Below the pieces are notes generated by a model that worked only from the letters and a program-made list of their open reading frames with translations, made no database searches and had not been told where the DNA came from. Below are positions 26,667 through 34,871 of a stretch of 64,000 nt of DNA, in pieces. The stretch's first letter is position 1. Every line of letters starts with the position of its first letter. Made by a program: the position numbers and the translations under genes. Origin of the DNA: Mycolicibacterium sp. (GTDB taxonomy: Bacteria > Actinomycetota > Actinomycetes > Mycobacteriales > Mycobacteriaceae). The stretch is taken from the NCBI RefSeq assembly GCF_016462545.1, contig NZ_JAEMTA010000025.1:1-64000 (forward strand), given 5' to 3'.

Positions 26667-27363
26667 GACTCTCCTCGTCGAGCACGACCGCAATCGCAAA
26701 ACCGTCCCACCCCTTGGTGCCCACGGTCTGGATCGCGGCGGTGTCCAACCGTGGGTGGCTACCCATCATCGCGAACATGTCCTTGACGGCGCGGGCCTGA
26801 TGGTCGTCGGGCGCCGGGTCGAGGACGCGCCCGGAGCGGGCGATGTTGTCGATCACCACCAGGGCACCGGGAGCGGCGAGGCCGACGGCCCACCGCACGT
26901 ACGCGGAGTTGTTCTCCTTGTCCGCGTCGATGAAGAACATGTCGAAGCGTTCGCCGCGCTCGGCGAGATGCGGAAGCGTCTCCAACGCGGTACCGACGAT
27001 GATCTCGACGCGATCCTCGACCCCGGCCGTCCTCAGGTTTGCGAGGGCCACCTCGGCATGCTCGGGCTCATATTCGAGCGTGACGACCCGTCCGGCGGGT
27101 CCGACGCCGCGGGCCAGGGCGATCGTGCTGTAGCCGGCCAAGGTGCCGATCTCGAGAACCCTGGTGGCGCGCGTGATCCTCGCCAGAATCGAGAGCAGCT
27201 TGGCGTGCTGGGCGGAGACCTCGATTCTCGGCATGCCCGCGACGTCGGCCGTCTCCCGGGCGGCGGTCAGCGCGGCGTCCTCGGTGTGCAGCAACTCGCC
27301 GAACAGTGCGTCCAGGGCCTGCGGATCTGGCTCACTCACGGCGTCCACGGTAGCGCCACTCAC
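26659..27363 (-). CDS. class I O-methyltransferase (Rv0187-like)
   Basis: The protein (234 residues from GTG 27363) is a cation-dependent catechol/caffeoyl-CoA type O-methyltransferase: SAM motif VLEIGTLAGYSTIALARG, followed by VTLEYEPEHAEVA and metal-binding FFIDADKENN. GTG 27363 overlaps the upstream metallopeptidase stop as GTGA, in line with the coupling seen throughout this region; GTGs at 27348 and 27339 are alternatives. Position and family match Rv0187. The methyl acceptor is unknown. Confidence 0.88.
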   Translation of the reverse strand: MSGATVDAVSEPDPQALDALFGELLHTEDAALTAARETADVAGMPRIEVSAQHAKLLSILARITRATRVLEIGTLAGYSTIALARGVGPAGRVVTLEYEPEHAEVALANLRTAGVEDRVEIIVGTALETLPHLAERGERFDMFFIDADKENNSAYVRWAVGLAAPGALVVIDNIARSGRVLDPAPDDHQARAVKDMFAMMGSHPRLDTAAIQTVGTKGWDGFAIAVVLDEESHA

Positions 27364-27851
27364 CTGACGCCCTCCTTCGCATAGATCACCCGCAGCACGT
27401 GGCCGACCTCGGGACCCATCACCGCCTCGGCCAGCTCGCAGAACGTGACGACGAACTGCGGACCGTGTGGCGGTTCCGCCCGACTGAGGTGGTGGGCGAT
27501 CTCGTGCAGCACCACCAGCTCGCGAAGCGCCCACGTGGTGTGCCGATCGGGCACGGCGACGGTCGCGACGGTGCCGTCGAACTCCCAGTGCGCCGCGGTA
27601 GCGCCGCGACGGGCGCGCACGGTGAGCGGGTCGGCGCGCGGCCATCGCGTACGCACGGACGGCAGCTTCATCACCTCTGCCACGTAGCGGCGCACGGCAT
27701 CCACCGAACCGAACCGAGCCTCGGGCGGCAGGGTCAGCTGGGCTCCGAAGAAGTCGACGGCCCGGTTGCCCCGCTCATCGGCGCGGTCGAAGAGCGTCCG
27801 CACCAGCTGCTCCGCGGCGTAGACCTTGGCACGCTGGGTGTCGCGAGGCAC
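27360..27851 (-). CDS. TIGR04338-type zinc metallopeptidase-like protein (Rv0185-like)
   Basis: The 163-residue protein carries a gluzincin/SprT-like zinc motif H116-E-I-A-H120-H, with a probable third ligand in PPHGPQF (His 129). The first half is a helical region of unknown role. It looks like the actinobacterial TIGR04338 family, to which Rv0185 belongs. Substrate unknown. It starts on the base next to the DUF2786 stop and overlaps the methyltransferase start, so the three genes form one translation unit. Confidence 0.83.
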   Translation of the reverse strand: MPRDTQRAKVYAAEQLVRTLFDRADERGNRAVDFFGAQLTLPPEARFGSVDAVRRYVAEVMKLPSVRTRWPRADPLTVRARRGATAAHWEFDGTVATVAVPDRHTTWALRELVVLHEIAHHLSRAEPPHGPQFVVTFCELAEAVMGPEVGHVLRVIYAKEGVR

Positions 27852-28601
27852 CTACCGGTCCAAGGGTCTTCGCGCCCCCGCGAGCTCGGTGCTCGGCCCT
27901 AGCCGAGCCCGTCGACCCGCCCTGTCACCGGCGCGGCGGGCATCCGACGAGTAACCCGCCGAGGCGCTGGTGGCGCGCCACGTGCCCCGCGCCTTGGATG
28001 CTTCCCGATAGAAGCTCTTCAGTTCGATGTCCTTGTTGCGCAATGCGATTGCGGTACCCGGCTGCTGATCACGCCCGGTGGTGGCCGCGTACCTGGCCTC
28101 CTCGCGGGCCTCCGCCAGCCGCTGCCCGATGCGCGCGCCGAACGCCAGGTGGAAGTTCAGGCGTGCAGTGATCGTCGGGGTGGGCCGGTGCGCTCCGGTG
28201 GCGATGTACGTGTCGGACGCCTTCACCATCTGCACCACCAGGCTGGCGTACAGCGCGTGCGTGGCGTCGATGTCCTCGCCGAACCCGTAGGCGTAGACGA
28301 ACGTCGAGTTGGAGGCGACGTCGCACTTCACGTCGTTGGCCAACGCGATCGCGACGAAGAGTTGGACGTAGGTGCGCAGGCCCTTGCTGCCCGCTTCCCC
28401 GATGGTGATGGTGCGCTGTACGGGCACCTGCGCCGCGCTTCGCGTCGACGAGTGTGCCCTGGCCACGGCGAGGTCGATCGACGTGGTGGTCGCGAGGCGT
28501 TGCGCAGCCGACATGAATGCTTCGGCTTCGTGGGGGTTGTCGGTGTTCTCGGCTTGGCGCAGGAGGGCTGCGATGCGCGCCAGCATCTTGTCGTCACTCA
28601 T
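27852..28601 (-). CDS. DUF2786 domain protein (Rv0184-like)
   Basis: The 249-residue protein begins with the DUF2786 pattern (MLARIAALLRQAENTDNPHEA, AFMSAAQRLAT), a short helical motif also seen in phage and eukaryotic viral proteins. The central domain is globular with no recognised motif, and the C-terminus is basic and Arg-rich, compatible with nucleic acid binding. Function unknown. The length matches Rv0184. Its stop directly abuts the ATG of the metallopeptidase gene. Confidence 0.8.
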   Translation of the reverse strand: MSDDKMLARIAALLRQAENTDNPHEAEAFMSAAQRLATTTSIDLAVARAHSSTRSAAQVPVQRTITIGEAGSKGLRTYVQLFVAIALANDVKCDVASNSTFVYAYGFGEDIDATHALYASLVVQMVKASDTYIATGAHRPTPTITARLNFHLAFGARIGQRLAEAREEARYAATTGRDQQPGTAIALRNKDIELKSFYREASKARGTWRATSASAGYSSDARRAGDRAGRRARLGPSTELAGARRPLDR

Positions 28602-28644
28602 GCGCGATCCCGCTCCGCTTCTTGCTGTTCCTCATGCGCCCAAC

Positions 28645-29577
28645 CTAGGGAACCAGTACGACTTTTCCGCGGGCGTGCCCGGTCTGTAGATAGCGGTGCG
28701 CCTCGGCCGCCTCGGCGAGCGGGAACACCCTGTCGACGGTCACCTCGAGGTCGCCGGACGCGGCGAGGTCGATGATCGGCGCGCGGGAGGCGTCTCGAAT
28801 CGCCTGTCCACCGTCGGCCTCGGTCAGGACCGCGACACCGAGGTCAGGGGCCTTGGCGAAGCCGGCGATCGTGGCGATGCGACTGCGGTCGGTGACGAGT
28901 TCGACCGAGGTGTCCAGGGCCTCGTCGGTGCCGACCAGGTCCAGGGCGGCGTCGACGGGGCCGATCGCGCGCACCCGGTCAGCGAGTCCGTCGCCGTACG
29001 CGACGGGTTCGGCACCGTATCCGCGCAGCTGATCGTGCCGCGCGGGGCTGGCGGTGGCGATCACCTTCGCGCCCCGCGCCACCGCGAGTTGCACCGCCAT
29101 CAGGCCCACCCCACCGCTGGCGCCGTGGATCAGCACGGTGTCACCGCTCCCCACCCGAGTGTTCGTCAACAGGTGCCACGCGGTGCCGCCGACGAGGAGC
29201 AGTCCCGCGGCTTGCTCGAAGGTCAGCGATGCGGGCTTGTGTCCCACGTCGGAGGCCTGGGCGATCACCCGGTCGGAGTAGCCACCGCTGACGTTGGTGA
29301 CGATGACCTCGTCCCCGACTGTCAGTGCCCCGGTGTACCCGGCCGCTCCGGGCGTGATCTCGGAGACGACGCCCGCCACTTCCATGCCCACCGGCATCGG
29401 CAGCTTGGCCGGATCGGCACCCATCTGGCCGCTGTACAGCTTGTAGTCGATGGGGTTGGCACCCGCCGCCCGAACGTCGACGAACACCTGCCCCGCACTG
29501 AGGCTCGGCAGCGTGATGTCTTGCAGCGCAAGGACTTCGGGCCCACCATAGGCTTTCGCGACCACGGTTCTCGTCAT
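28645..29577 (-). CDS. NADP-dependent zinc-free quinone oxidoreductase
   Basis: The 310-residue medium-chain reductase starts MTRTVVAKAYGGPEVLALQD and has a GroES-like domain and the cofactor motif HGASGGVGLMAVQLAVARG. Structural zinc cysteines are absent. It would reduce quinones or conjugated ketones with NADPH. ATG 29577 is preferred; a GTG at 29595 would overlap the upstream stop. It lies 17 bases downstream of the lipoprotein gene and belongs to the same minus-strand run. Confidence 0.88.
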   Translation of the reverse strand: MTRTVVAKAYGGPEVLALQDITLPSLSAGQVFVDVRAAGANPIDYKLYSGQMGADPAKLPMPVGMEVAGVVSEITPGAAGYTGALTVGDEVIVTNVSGGYSDRVIAQASDVGHKPASLTFEQAAGLLLVGGTAWHLLTNTRVGSGDTVLIHGASGGVGLMAVQLAVARGAKVIATASPARHDQLRGYGAEPVAYGDGLADRVRAIGPVDAALDLVGTDEALDTSVELVTDRSRIATIAGFAKAPDLGVAVLTEADGGQAIRDASRAPIIDLAASGDLEVTVDRVFPLAEAAEAHRYLQTGHARGKVVLVP

Positions 29578-29594
29578 GGGACCGAGTCTAGTCA

Positions 29595-30647
29595 CTACTT
29601 GTCGACGAAGCCGTCCAGCGCGGTCACCAGCTGCGGCGACAACGGATCCTGCTTGGCGTAGTTGCCGACGTTGTCCGTCGGGTCGTCACGCAGCACGTGG
29701 CTGACGCCCGCGAGTCGGACGACGGTGAGCGCGGTGTGGGCGAGCGCGTCGAAGAGCGGTTGATCGGAGGGGCACGTCGCCTGGCTGTCGGCGTCCGAGC
29801 AGGTGGCCAGCACCGGCATGCCCGCGGGCAGGGCGGACGCCGACTTCAGTGGGTCGATCGCGTCGGCCTCCACGACCGCCTTGACGTTGGAGGCGTTGAG
29901 GATGGCGCCGAGCCCCTCGGGCAACTTTGCGGGCGCGGTGCCCTTGGTACGCGCCTCCACGACGGCGGCGTTCCATGCCTTCTGGACCTCGTCGGCCTGC
30001 TGTTGATTCTTGGCGCCCGCCTTGACGTCGGCGGCCAACCCGGACTGCACGCGCCCGGTGATGATGTCGAGGTAGCGGCCCGCGAGGGGCTGAAAGAGGC
30101 CAAGTGAGTGGATCTTCGGCGCGTCGGGCGCGGTGTCGTTGGCCAGTGACATGGCATGCACGGTGCCTTCGCCGATGGCATAGACCGAGAGGCGCGCCTT
30201 GTCGGTGCCCGGCTGGCCCGCGAGATGGCGGATCGCGGCCTTGGCCCCCAGGTCGTAGACGGCGCTGCCGACCTCGGTGGGTCGCAGCGCATACGGCCCG
30301 AGCCCCGTCTTGCCGGTGCCGACCTTGTCGTAGCGCAGGGTGGCGATCCCCTTGTCCGACAGGTATTCCGCCAGCTGCCGCATGTTGCCGACCGGACCCG
30401 CTACCGCGTTGTCCCCGTTGCGGTCGGTGTTGCCGCTCTCCGAGATCAGCAGTGCCGCCGGACCCGCGGGCGCGCTCTCGTCGTGGCGATAGGTGCCGTA
30501 GATGGTCAGGCCGTCCGCGGTGAAGGTGACCTCGTCGTCGACCCAGCCCTGGTGCGCGGGGGCCGCAGCCTCCTTGCCTGCCGAGCAACCCGCGGCCAGC
30601 AGCGCCGCGGTCACCAGGACGACGAGCAGGCGGCCGATCGCCCTCAC
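29595..30647 (-). CDS. lipoprotein with alpha/beta-hydrolase-like domain lacking a normal nucleophile elbow
   Basis: The 350-residue product has a lipoprotein signal (LLVVLVTAALLAAGC, Cys 21). The rest reads like the YtaP/lysophospholipase-type alpha/beta fold: PAALLISESGNTDRNGDN, ATLRYDKVGTGKTG, a candidate Asp in TCSDADSQ and His in AGVSHVLRDD. Where G-x-S-x-G is expected I see YAIGEGTVHA, so the serine is not in place. It may be inactive or use another residue. GTG 30647 overlaps the lipase stop as GTGA, so it is translated with the monoacylglycerol lipase. Confidence 0.78.
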   Translation of the reverse strand: MRAIGRLLVVLVTAALLAAGCSAGKEAAAPAHQGWVDDEVTFTADGLTIYGTYRHDESAPAGPAALLISESGNTDRNGDNAVAGPVGNMRQLAEYLSDKGIATLRYDKVGTGKTGLGPYALRPTEVGSAVYDLGAKAAIRHLAGQPGTDKARLSVYAIGEGTVHAMSLANDTAPDAPKIHSLGLFQPLAGRYLDIITGRVQSGLAADVKAGAKNQQQADEVQKAWNAAVVEARTKGTAPAKLPEGLGAILNASNVKAVVEADAIDPLKSASALPAGMPVLATCSDADSQATCPSDQPLFDALAHTALTVVRLAGVSHVLRDDPTDNVGNYAKQDPLSPQLVTALDGFVDK

Positions 30648-31483
30648 AGGTGAACCTCGATCCACGACACCACGTCGTCGAGCACCACTGCGCGCTCGGG
30701 CTCGTTGAACACTTCGTGATACAGCTCGGGATAGACCTTCAGGTTGACGTCGGTCGAGCCGACGCACTCCACCAGCCGCTGGCTGCCTGCGACGGGGATC
30801 AACTTGTCATGACCGCCGTGCACGACGAGCAGCGGCGCCGTCAGGGACGCGGCGCGCTGCGGCATCGTCGAGCCGACACCGATCAAGGCCTTGCCGATGC
30901 CCGCGGGCAGCTTGCCGTGGTGCACCAGCGGGTCCGCTTCGTAGGCGGCCACCACCTGGGGATCCCTCGACACCGCATCGGCGGGGAGAGCCTCGACGGG
31001 CAGCCCGGGCAGGATGCTGCCAAGGACGTTGGCGACGGCGGTCTTCACCGGCGACACCGCGTCCTGGGCGTAGACCGCAGGCCCGGACAGCACCATCGCG
31101 GCGTAGTCGTCGGGGTGCTCGACGCCATAGGTGAACACCACACCACCGCCCATGCTGTGGCCGAGGACGACACGCGTGAGTTCTGGGTGCGCCGCGGTCG
31201 CAATGCCGACCAGGTGGTGGAAGTCGGCGGTGTACTCGGAGATGTCCTTGAGGTAGACGCGCTTTCCACCCGAGCGGCCGTGTCCGCGCAGGTCGATGGC
31301 GTAGGTGAGCAGTCCGCCCTCGCCGAAGCGCTGCGCGACGTGGTCGTAGCGGCGGGCGTGCTCGGCATAGCCGTGGCACAGGATCACCACGCCGGTGGGT
31401 TCCGTGTCGGGCGTCCAGACGTCGTAGACGATGCGGACCCCGCCGACACCGTCGAAGCTGCGTTCGCTGCGGGTTGTCGCCAT
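30644..31483 (-). CDS. monoacylglycerol lipase (Rv0183-like)
   Basis: The 279-residue hydrolase matches the Rv0183 monoglyceride lipase in length, motif positions and neighbourhood. It has an HGYAEH oxyanion loop, GHSMGG with Ser 110, Asp in HGGHDKLIP and His in ELYHEVFNE. It releases glycerol and fatty acid from monoacylglycerols. As in M. tuberculosis it is divergent from sigG, with an 81-base gap. Downstream it is coupled to the lipoprotein gene by a GTGA overlap. Confidence 0.92.
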   Translation of the reverse strand: MATTRSERSFDGVGGVRIVYDVWTPDTEPTGVVILCHGYAEHARRYDHVAQRFGEGGLLTYAIDLRGHGRSGGKRVYLKDISEYTADFHHLVGIATAAHPELTRVVLGHSMGGGVVFTYGVEHPDDYAAMVLSGPAVYAQDAVSPVKTAVANVLGSILPGLPVEALPADAVSRDPQVVAAYEADPLVHHGKLPAGIGKALIGVGSTMPQRAASLTAPLLVVHGGHDKLIPVAGSQRLVECVGSTDVNLKVYPELYHEVFNEPERAVVLDDVVSWIEVHL

Positions 31484-31564
31484 CAGGGGAGACTAGCGGG
31501 CCGGGCTGAACGGCCGAATCAGCGACGGTGTCGCCTGTCACAGCATCTCGGTAGGGTGACTCGG

Positions 31565-32560
31565 GTGAGCGTGCTCGCCGAAAGGTTCGACTCCAAGGAC
31601 GCCTTCCTCGCCGACGCCCAGCGGTACCGGCGGGAACTCATGGCGCACTGCTATCGCATGACCGGTTCGATTCACGACGCCGAGGACCTGGTCCAGGAGA
31701 CCTACCTTCGCGCCTGGAAGTCCTACGAGCGCTTCGAGGGCCGGTCGTCCATTCGGACCTGGCTGTACCGCATTGCGACCAATACCTGTCTGACGGCTCT
31801 CGACGGACGGTCTCGTCGTCCGCTACCCGCCGGTCTCGGCGCGCCGAGCTCCGACCCGGCGGCCGACATCGCCGAACACCACGAGATCCCCTGGCTCGAG
31901 CCGCTGCCGGATTCGCCGCGGGAGCATCCGTCCGACCCGTCGGTGATCGTGGAGTCCCGCGACTCCGTGCGCTTGGCGTTCATCGCGGCGCTACAGCACC
32001 TGTCGCCACGACAGCGAGCCGTTCTGGTGTTGCGCGAGGTGCTGCAGTGGAAGGCAGCGGAGGTCGGCGAGGCGATCGGCGCCTCCACCGCGGCGGTCAA
32101 CAGCCTGCTGCAGCGAGCCCGCGCGCAGCTCGACGAGGTTCACCCCACCCAGAACGACGACCTCTCGACGCCGGAGTCACCAGAGGCTCAGGACCTGCTG
32201 GCGAAGTACATCAGCGCGTTCGAGACCTACGACATGGACACGCTCGTCACCCTCTTCACCGACGACGCGATCTTCGAGATGCCGCCGTTCGATGGCTGGT
32301 ACCAAGGACCTACCGACATCGTCATGCTGTCCAAGGTGCACTGCCCGGCCGAGGGTGCCGGTGACATGCGCTTCATCGCCACCACCGCCAACGGCCAGCC
32401 GGCCGCCGCGCTCTACATGCTGAACCGCGACACGGGTCGACACGAGGAATTCCAGCTGCACGTGCTGTCCGTTCAGCCCAGCGGCATCGCGCACGTGGTG
32501 GCATTCCACGCCATCGGGAACGGGCTGTTCGCGAAGTTCGGGTTGGCCCCCACCCTTTAG
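31565..32560 (+). CDS. sigG: ECF sigma factor SigG with SnoaL-like C-terminal domain
   Basis: The 331-residue protein has sigma region 2 (RELMAHCYRMTGSIHDAEDLVQ), the helix IRTWLYRIATNTCL, and region 4 (LSPRQRAVLVLREVLQWKAA, then IGASTAAVNSLLQRARAQ). A C-terminal SnoaL/NTF2-like domain (about 195-331) follows, as in SigG of the TIGR02960 type. No anti-sigma partner is evident. Several GTG starts are in frame; 31565 is used because it gives the canonical short N-terminus. Divergent from the lipase, as Rv0182c is from Rv0183. Confidence 0.9.
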   Translation: MSVLAERFDSKDAFLADAQRYRRELMAHCYRMTGSIHDAEDLVQETYLRAWKSYERFEGRSSIRTWLYRIATNTCLTALDGRSRRPLPAGLGAPSSDPAADIAEHHEIPWLEPLPDSPREHPSDPSVIVESRDSVRLAFIAALQHLSPRQRAVLVLREVLQWKAAEVGEAIGASTAAVNSLLQRARAQLDEVHPTQNDDLSTPESPEAQDLLAKYISAFETYDMDTLVTLFTDDAIFEMPPFDGWYQGPTDIVMLSKVHCPAEGAGDMRFIATTANGQPAAALYMLNRDTGRHEEFQLHVLSVQPSGIAHVVAFHAIGNGLFAKFGLAPTL

Positions 32561-32562
32561 GC

Positions 32563-32623
32563 GCCGAGTGGCCACTTATGCCACGCGGTCGCCCAAATAC
32601 CGTGCGATAACTGGCCATTCGGC
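32563..32623. repeat. imperfect palindrome overlapping the 3' end of the DUF559 gene
   Basis: Arms at 32563-32586 and 32600-32623 match at 19 of 24 positions. The left arm contains the stop codon of the DUF559 gene, and the right arm encodes its residues AEWPVIAR. It begins two bases after the sigG stop. The arms are variants of those in the perfect palindrome at 33504-33560. Confidence 0.8.
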
Positions 32624-33451
32624 ACCCGCCTGGTGAAGGGCGGCACAGGTTCTGTTGATGATCACGTCACGGTGGTAGCGCAGCATGTCGGCGCTCACCC
32701 GAATGATGAGCCACCCTCGCTCCAGTAATTCCGCAAGACGGTCGATGTCACGCTCGTGCTGTCGCGGGTCAGTCCAGTGTTGAACGCCGTCGTACTCGAC
32801 ACCGACCTTGAACTCTTCCCAGCCCATGTCGATGCGCCAGTCATCGACCACGATCTGCGTTCGAGGCCGCGGTAGTCCCGCATCGACGAGTAGCAGTCGT
32901 GTCCGGGTCTCCTGTGGCGATTCGGCGCCGCCGTCCATCAGCTCGACCACGTCGCGCAACTGACGCATGCCGCGCACGCCGGCGTGCCGTCGACTCAGCA
33001 GTTCGACGGACGATGCCGGCACGCCAGTCGCATGGGCCAATGCGTCCACCCTGACCACCGCCAGCGTGCGTCCTCGGCGGCGACCCAGGTCGAACACCGT
33101 GCGCGCAGGGGTCGACACCGAGATTCCCGCTACGGACTGCACCTCGTCGGTCGACAACTCGTCGCGGTGGATCAGGATGCCCGCGACGGGCTTGCCGTTT
33201 CGGCGATGCAACTCTGCCGGTTGCGTCGGGTCCACCCATTTCGAGCCGTACACGGCCGCGGCGGATAGCCCCATCAACGTCGACTGCCGCCCCGACCACA
33301 GCCACGCTGCCACCGCGCGATCGGCGGCTGTCATTTCGACGCCCATCGGCACGTAGACGTCTCGGTAGACGCGGTCGTATCGACTGGCCAGCGCGCGACG
33401 GCTCACGTCACCGCGAGCCAGTGCCTCGGTTCCTAGGAACGGCGTCGTCAC
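32576..33451 (-). CDS. AbiEi-like N-terminus plus DUF559 (Vsr-like nuclease fold) protein
   Basis: The 291-residue protein has an N-terminal part with the look of the AbiEi antitoxin-like domain (VSRRALASRYDRVYRDVYV; STPARTVFDLG at about 113-123). The C-terminal DUF559 domain carries SPQETR (Glu 181), DMGW (Asp 208) and VGVEYDGVQHW (Glu 219, Asp 221, His 225), acidic residues placed like those of Vsr/PD-(D/E)xK nucleases. Mycobacteria carry several paralogues of unknown role. Activity is inferred from fold only. It is bracketed by two related palindromes and absent from the matching M. tuberculosis interval as I recall it. Confidence 0.8.
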   Translation of the reverse strand: MTTPFLGTEALARGDVSRRALASRYDRVYRDVYVPMGVEMTAADRAVAAWLWSGRQSTLMGLSAAAVYGSKWVDPTQPAELHRRNGKPVAGILIHRDELSTDEVQSVAGISVSTPARTVFDLGRRRGRTLAVVRVDALAHATGVPASSVELLSRRHAGVRGMRQLRDVVELMDGGAESPQETRTRLLLVDAGLPRPRTQIVVDDWRIDMGWEEFKVGVEYDGVQHWTDPRQHERDIDRLAELLERGWLIIRVSADMLRYHRDVIINRTCAALHQAGAEWPVIARYLGDRVA

Positions 33452-33503
33452 CGTCCCACGATGCGACGATCCGGTCTCCGCGCGCTCAATTCATCCACAG
33501 GCG

Positions 33504-33560
33504 CGAGTGGCCAGTTATCACACGCAATCTCCCGAAAAGCGTGTGATAACTGGCCACTCG
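33504..33560. repeat. perfect 22-bp inverted repeat upstream of the DUF559 gene
   Basis: Arms 33504-33525 and 33539-33560 are exact reverse complements over 22 bases around a 13-base loop. The left arm differs from that of the 3' copy (from 32565) at only 3 of 22 positions. It could fold into a strong hairpin after the SDR gene, which stops at 33571, but it lacks a T tract. Confidence 0.9.
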
Positions 33561-33570
33561 GCGGCAGAAC

Positions 33571-34347
33571 CTACTTGGGGGGCATCCGGATGCCACCGTC
33601 GACGCGCACGACCTCGGCGTTCATGTACGAGTTGGTGATCAGCTCGATCACCATCGACGCCAGCTCCTCGGGCTTGCCGAGGCGATGCGGGAACAGCACG
33701 GACTCGCCGAGCTTGGCCTTGAACGCCTCGGAACCTTCGCCCTCGCCGTAGATCGGCGTATCGATGAGTCCCGGCGCCACGGTGTTCACGCGGATGCCCG
33801 CAGCGGACAGGTCGCGGGCGACCGGCAGGGTCAGTCCGACGACGCCGCCCTTGGACGACGAGTAGGCGGCCTGGCCGATCTGGCCGTCGAATGCCGCGAC
33901 GCTCGTCATGTTGACGATGGCACCGCGTTCACCGGTGTCGGTGAACTCGTTGCGGCTCATCGCGGTGGCGGCCAGTCGGATGCAGTCGAAGGTGCCAACC
34001 AGGTTGATGGCGAGCACCTTCTTGTAGGCGTCGAGGTTGTGCGCCGACGCGAACTCGCCATCGCGGCCGATGGTGCGCTGGGCCCAGCCGATGCCTGCCG
34101 AGTTCACCAGGGCACGCAGCGGGCCGAGGTCGGCGGCCGTGTTGACCGCGTCCTCGATCTGTTCGGTGTTGGTCACGTCGACGCTGACGAACACGCCGCC
34201 GATCTCGTGGGCGAGTTCCTGGCCGCGGTCGGCCTGAAGGTCCGCCACGACGACGCGCGCTCCCTTGGCTGCCAACTGGCGGGCAGAGGCCGCGCCGATT
34301 CCCGATGCGCCGCCCGTGACGATTGCACTAGCTCCGTTGATGTCCAC
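33571..34347 (-). CDS. SDR-family 3-hydroxyacyl-CoA dehydrogenase-like protein
   Basis: The 258-residue protein is a classical SDR: TGGASGIG cofactor motif (about 12-19), NSAGIG, a Ser in MTSVAAF and YSSSKGG with the catalytic Tyr and Lys. Overall it resembles type II 3-hydroxyacyl-CoA dehydrogenases (HSD17B10-like). It would act on 3-hydroxyacyl-CoA or steroid-like alcohols with NAD. It lies 10 bases downstream of a MarR gene on the same strand, so it is probably controlled with it. Confidence 0.87.
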   Translation of the reverse strand: MDINGASAIVTGGASGIGAASARQLAAKGARVVVADLQADRGQELAHEIGGVFVSVDVTNTEQIEDAVNTAADLGPLRALVNSAGIGWAQRTIGRDGEFASAHNLDAYKKVLAINLVGTFDCIRLAATAMSRNEFTDTGERGAIVNMTSVAAFDGQIGQAAYSSSKGGVVGLTLPVARDLSAAGIRVNTVAPGLIDTPIYGEGEGSEAFKAKLGESVLFPHRLGKPEELASMVIELITNSYMNAEVVRVDGGIRMPPK

Positions 34348-34357
34348 GACGAATAGA

Positions 34358-34813
34358 TTAAGCCGACGGGTTTCGGCGCCCTCGCAGCCTCTCCAAGACC
34401 GACGACGTCCATCGATCCAATGCGGCGAGATCGCCTGATCGCATCCCCGCGAACACCACCTCGCGGACCAGCGCGACGTGACCGGCAGCAGCCGCCTCCA
34501 GCGCTGTCCGGCCGGCGTCGGTCAGCTCGACGGTGGCGCCGCGGCGGTCGTCGTCAGCCCCGCGCCGTGCGACGAGGCCGCGGGTCCGCATCCGCCTCAG
34601 CTGGTGGGACAGCCGACTCTGTTCCCAGGCCAGCCGCTCGCCGAGTTCGTGCACGCGGCAGACGTCACGTTCCTCGAGGGCGACGAGCACGTCGTAATCG
34701 GCCAGCGACAGCCCGCAGTCGCGTTGCAGCTGGCGGTTCATCTCGACCTGCAGCGCCGCCCCCATCTCCAGGTAGTTGCGCCACACTCGCTGCTGTTCGG
34801 TGGAGAGCCACAT
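34358..34813 (-). CDS. MarR-family transcriptional regulator
   Basis: The 151-residue protein has the MarR winged-helix layout: dimerisation helices at both ends, a recognition helix region (VHELGERLAWEQSRLSHQLRRM) and a wing with GADDDRRGATVEL. It would repress its own operon and perhaps the divergent pirin gene until a small aromatic or oxidant ligand binds. A candidate operator lies 10-34 bases upstream of its start. The SDR gene follows at 10 bases. Confidence 0.9.
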   Translation of the reverse strand: MWLSTEQQRVWRNYLEMGAALQVEMNRQLQRDCGLSLADYDVLVALEERDVCRVHELGERLAWEQSRLSHQLRRMRTRGLVARRGADDDRRGATVELTDAGRTALEAAAAGHVALVREVVFAGMRSGDLAALDRWTSSVLERLRGRRNPSA

Positions 34814-34822
34814 GGAATATAT

Positions 34823-34847
34823 GACACATCATCTAAGTTGTCGTGTC
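34823..34847. promoter_or_regulatory. candidate MarR operator between marR and pirin genes
   Basis: An imperfect 25-base palindrome with outer arms GACAC (34823-34827) and GTGTC (34843-34847) and 7 of 10 matching positions per arm. It lies in an AT-rich pocket between divergent genes, close to the MarR start, where an autoregulatory site would be expected. Confidence 0.4.
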
Positions 34848-34850
34848 CAG

Positions 34851-34871
34851 TGCCAGCCACCTAGGCTGGCA
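34851..34871 (+). promoter_or_regulatory. stem-loop in the pirin leader
   Basis: TGCCAGCC (34851-34858) pairs perfectly with GGCTGGCA (34864-34871) across a 5-base loop. It ends 9 bases before the CGAGGAG ribosome site of the pirin gene, so it would form a hairpin just upstream of the start region in the mRNA. It may affect translation or transcript stability. Confidence 0.45.

Noticed and set aside
30650..31564. N-terminal extension of sigG in the same open frame
   Set aside because: It is antisense to the monoacylglycerol lipase gene. The sigma factor homology begins only after GTG 31565.
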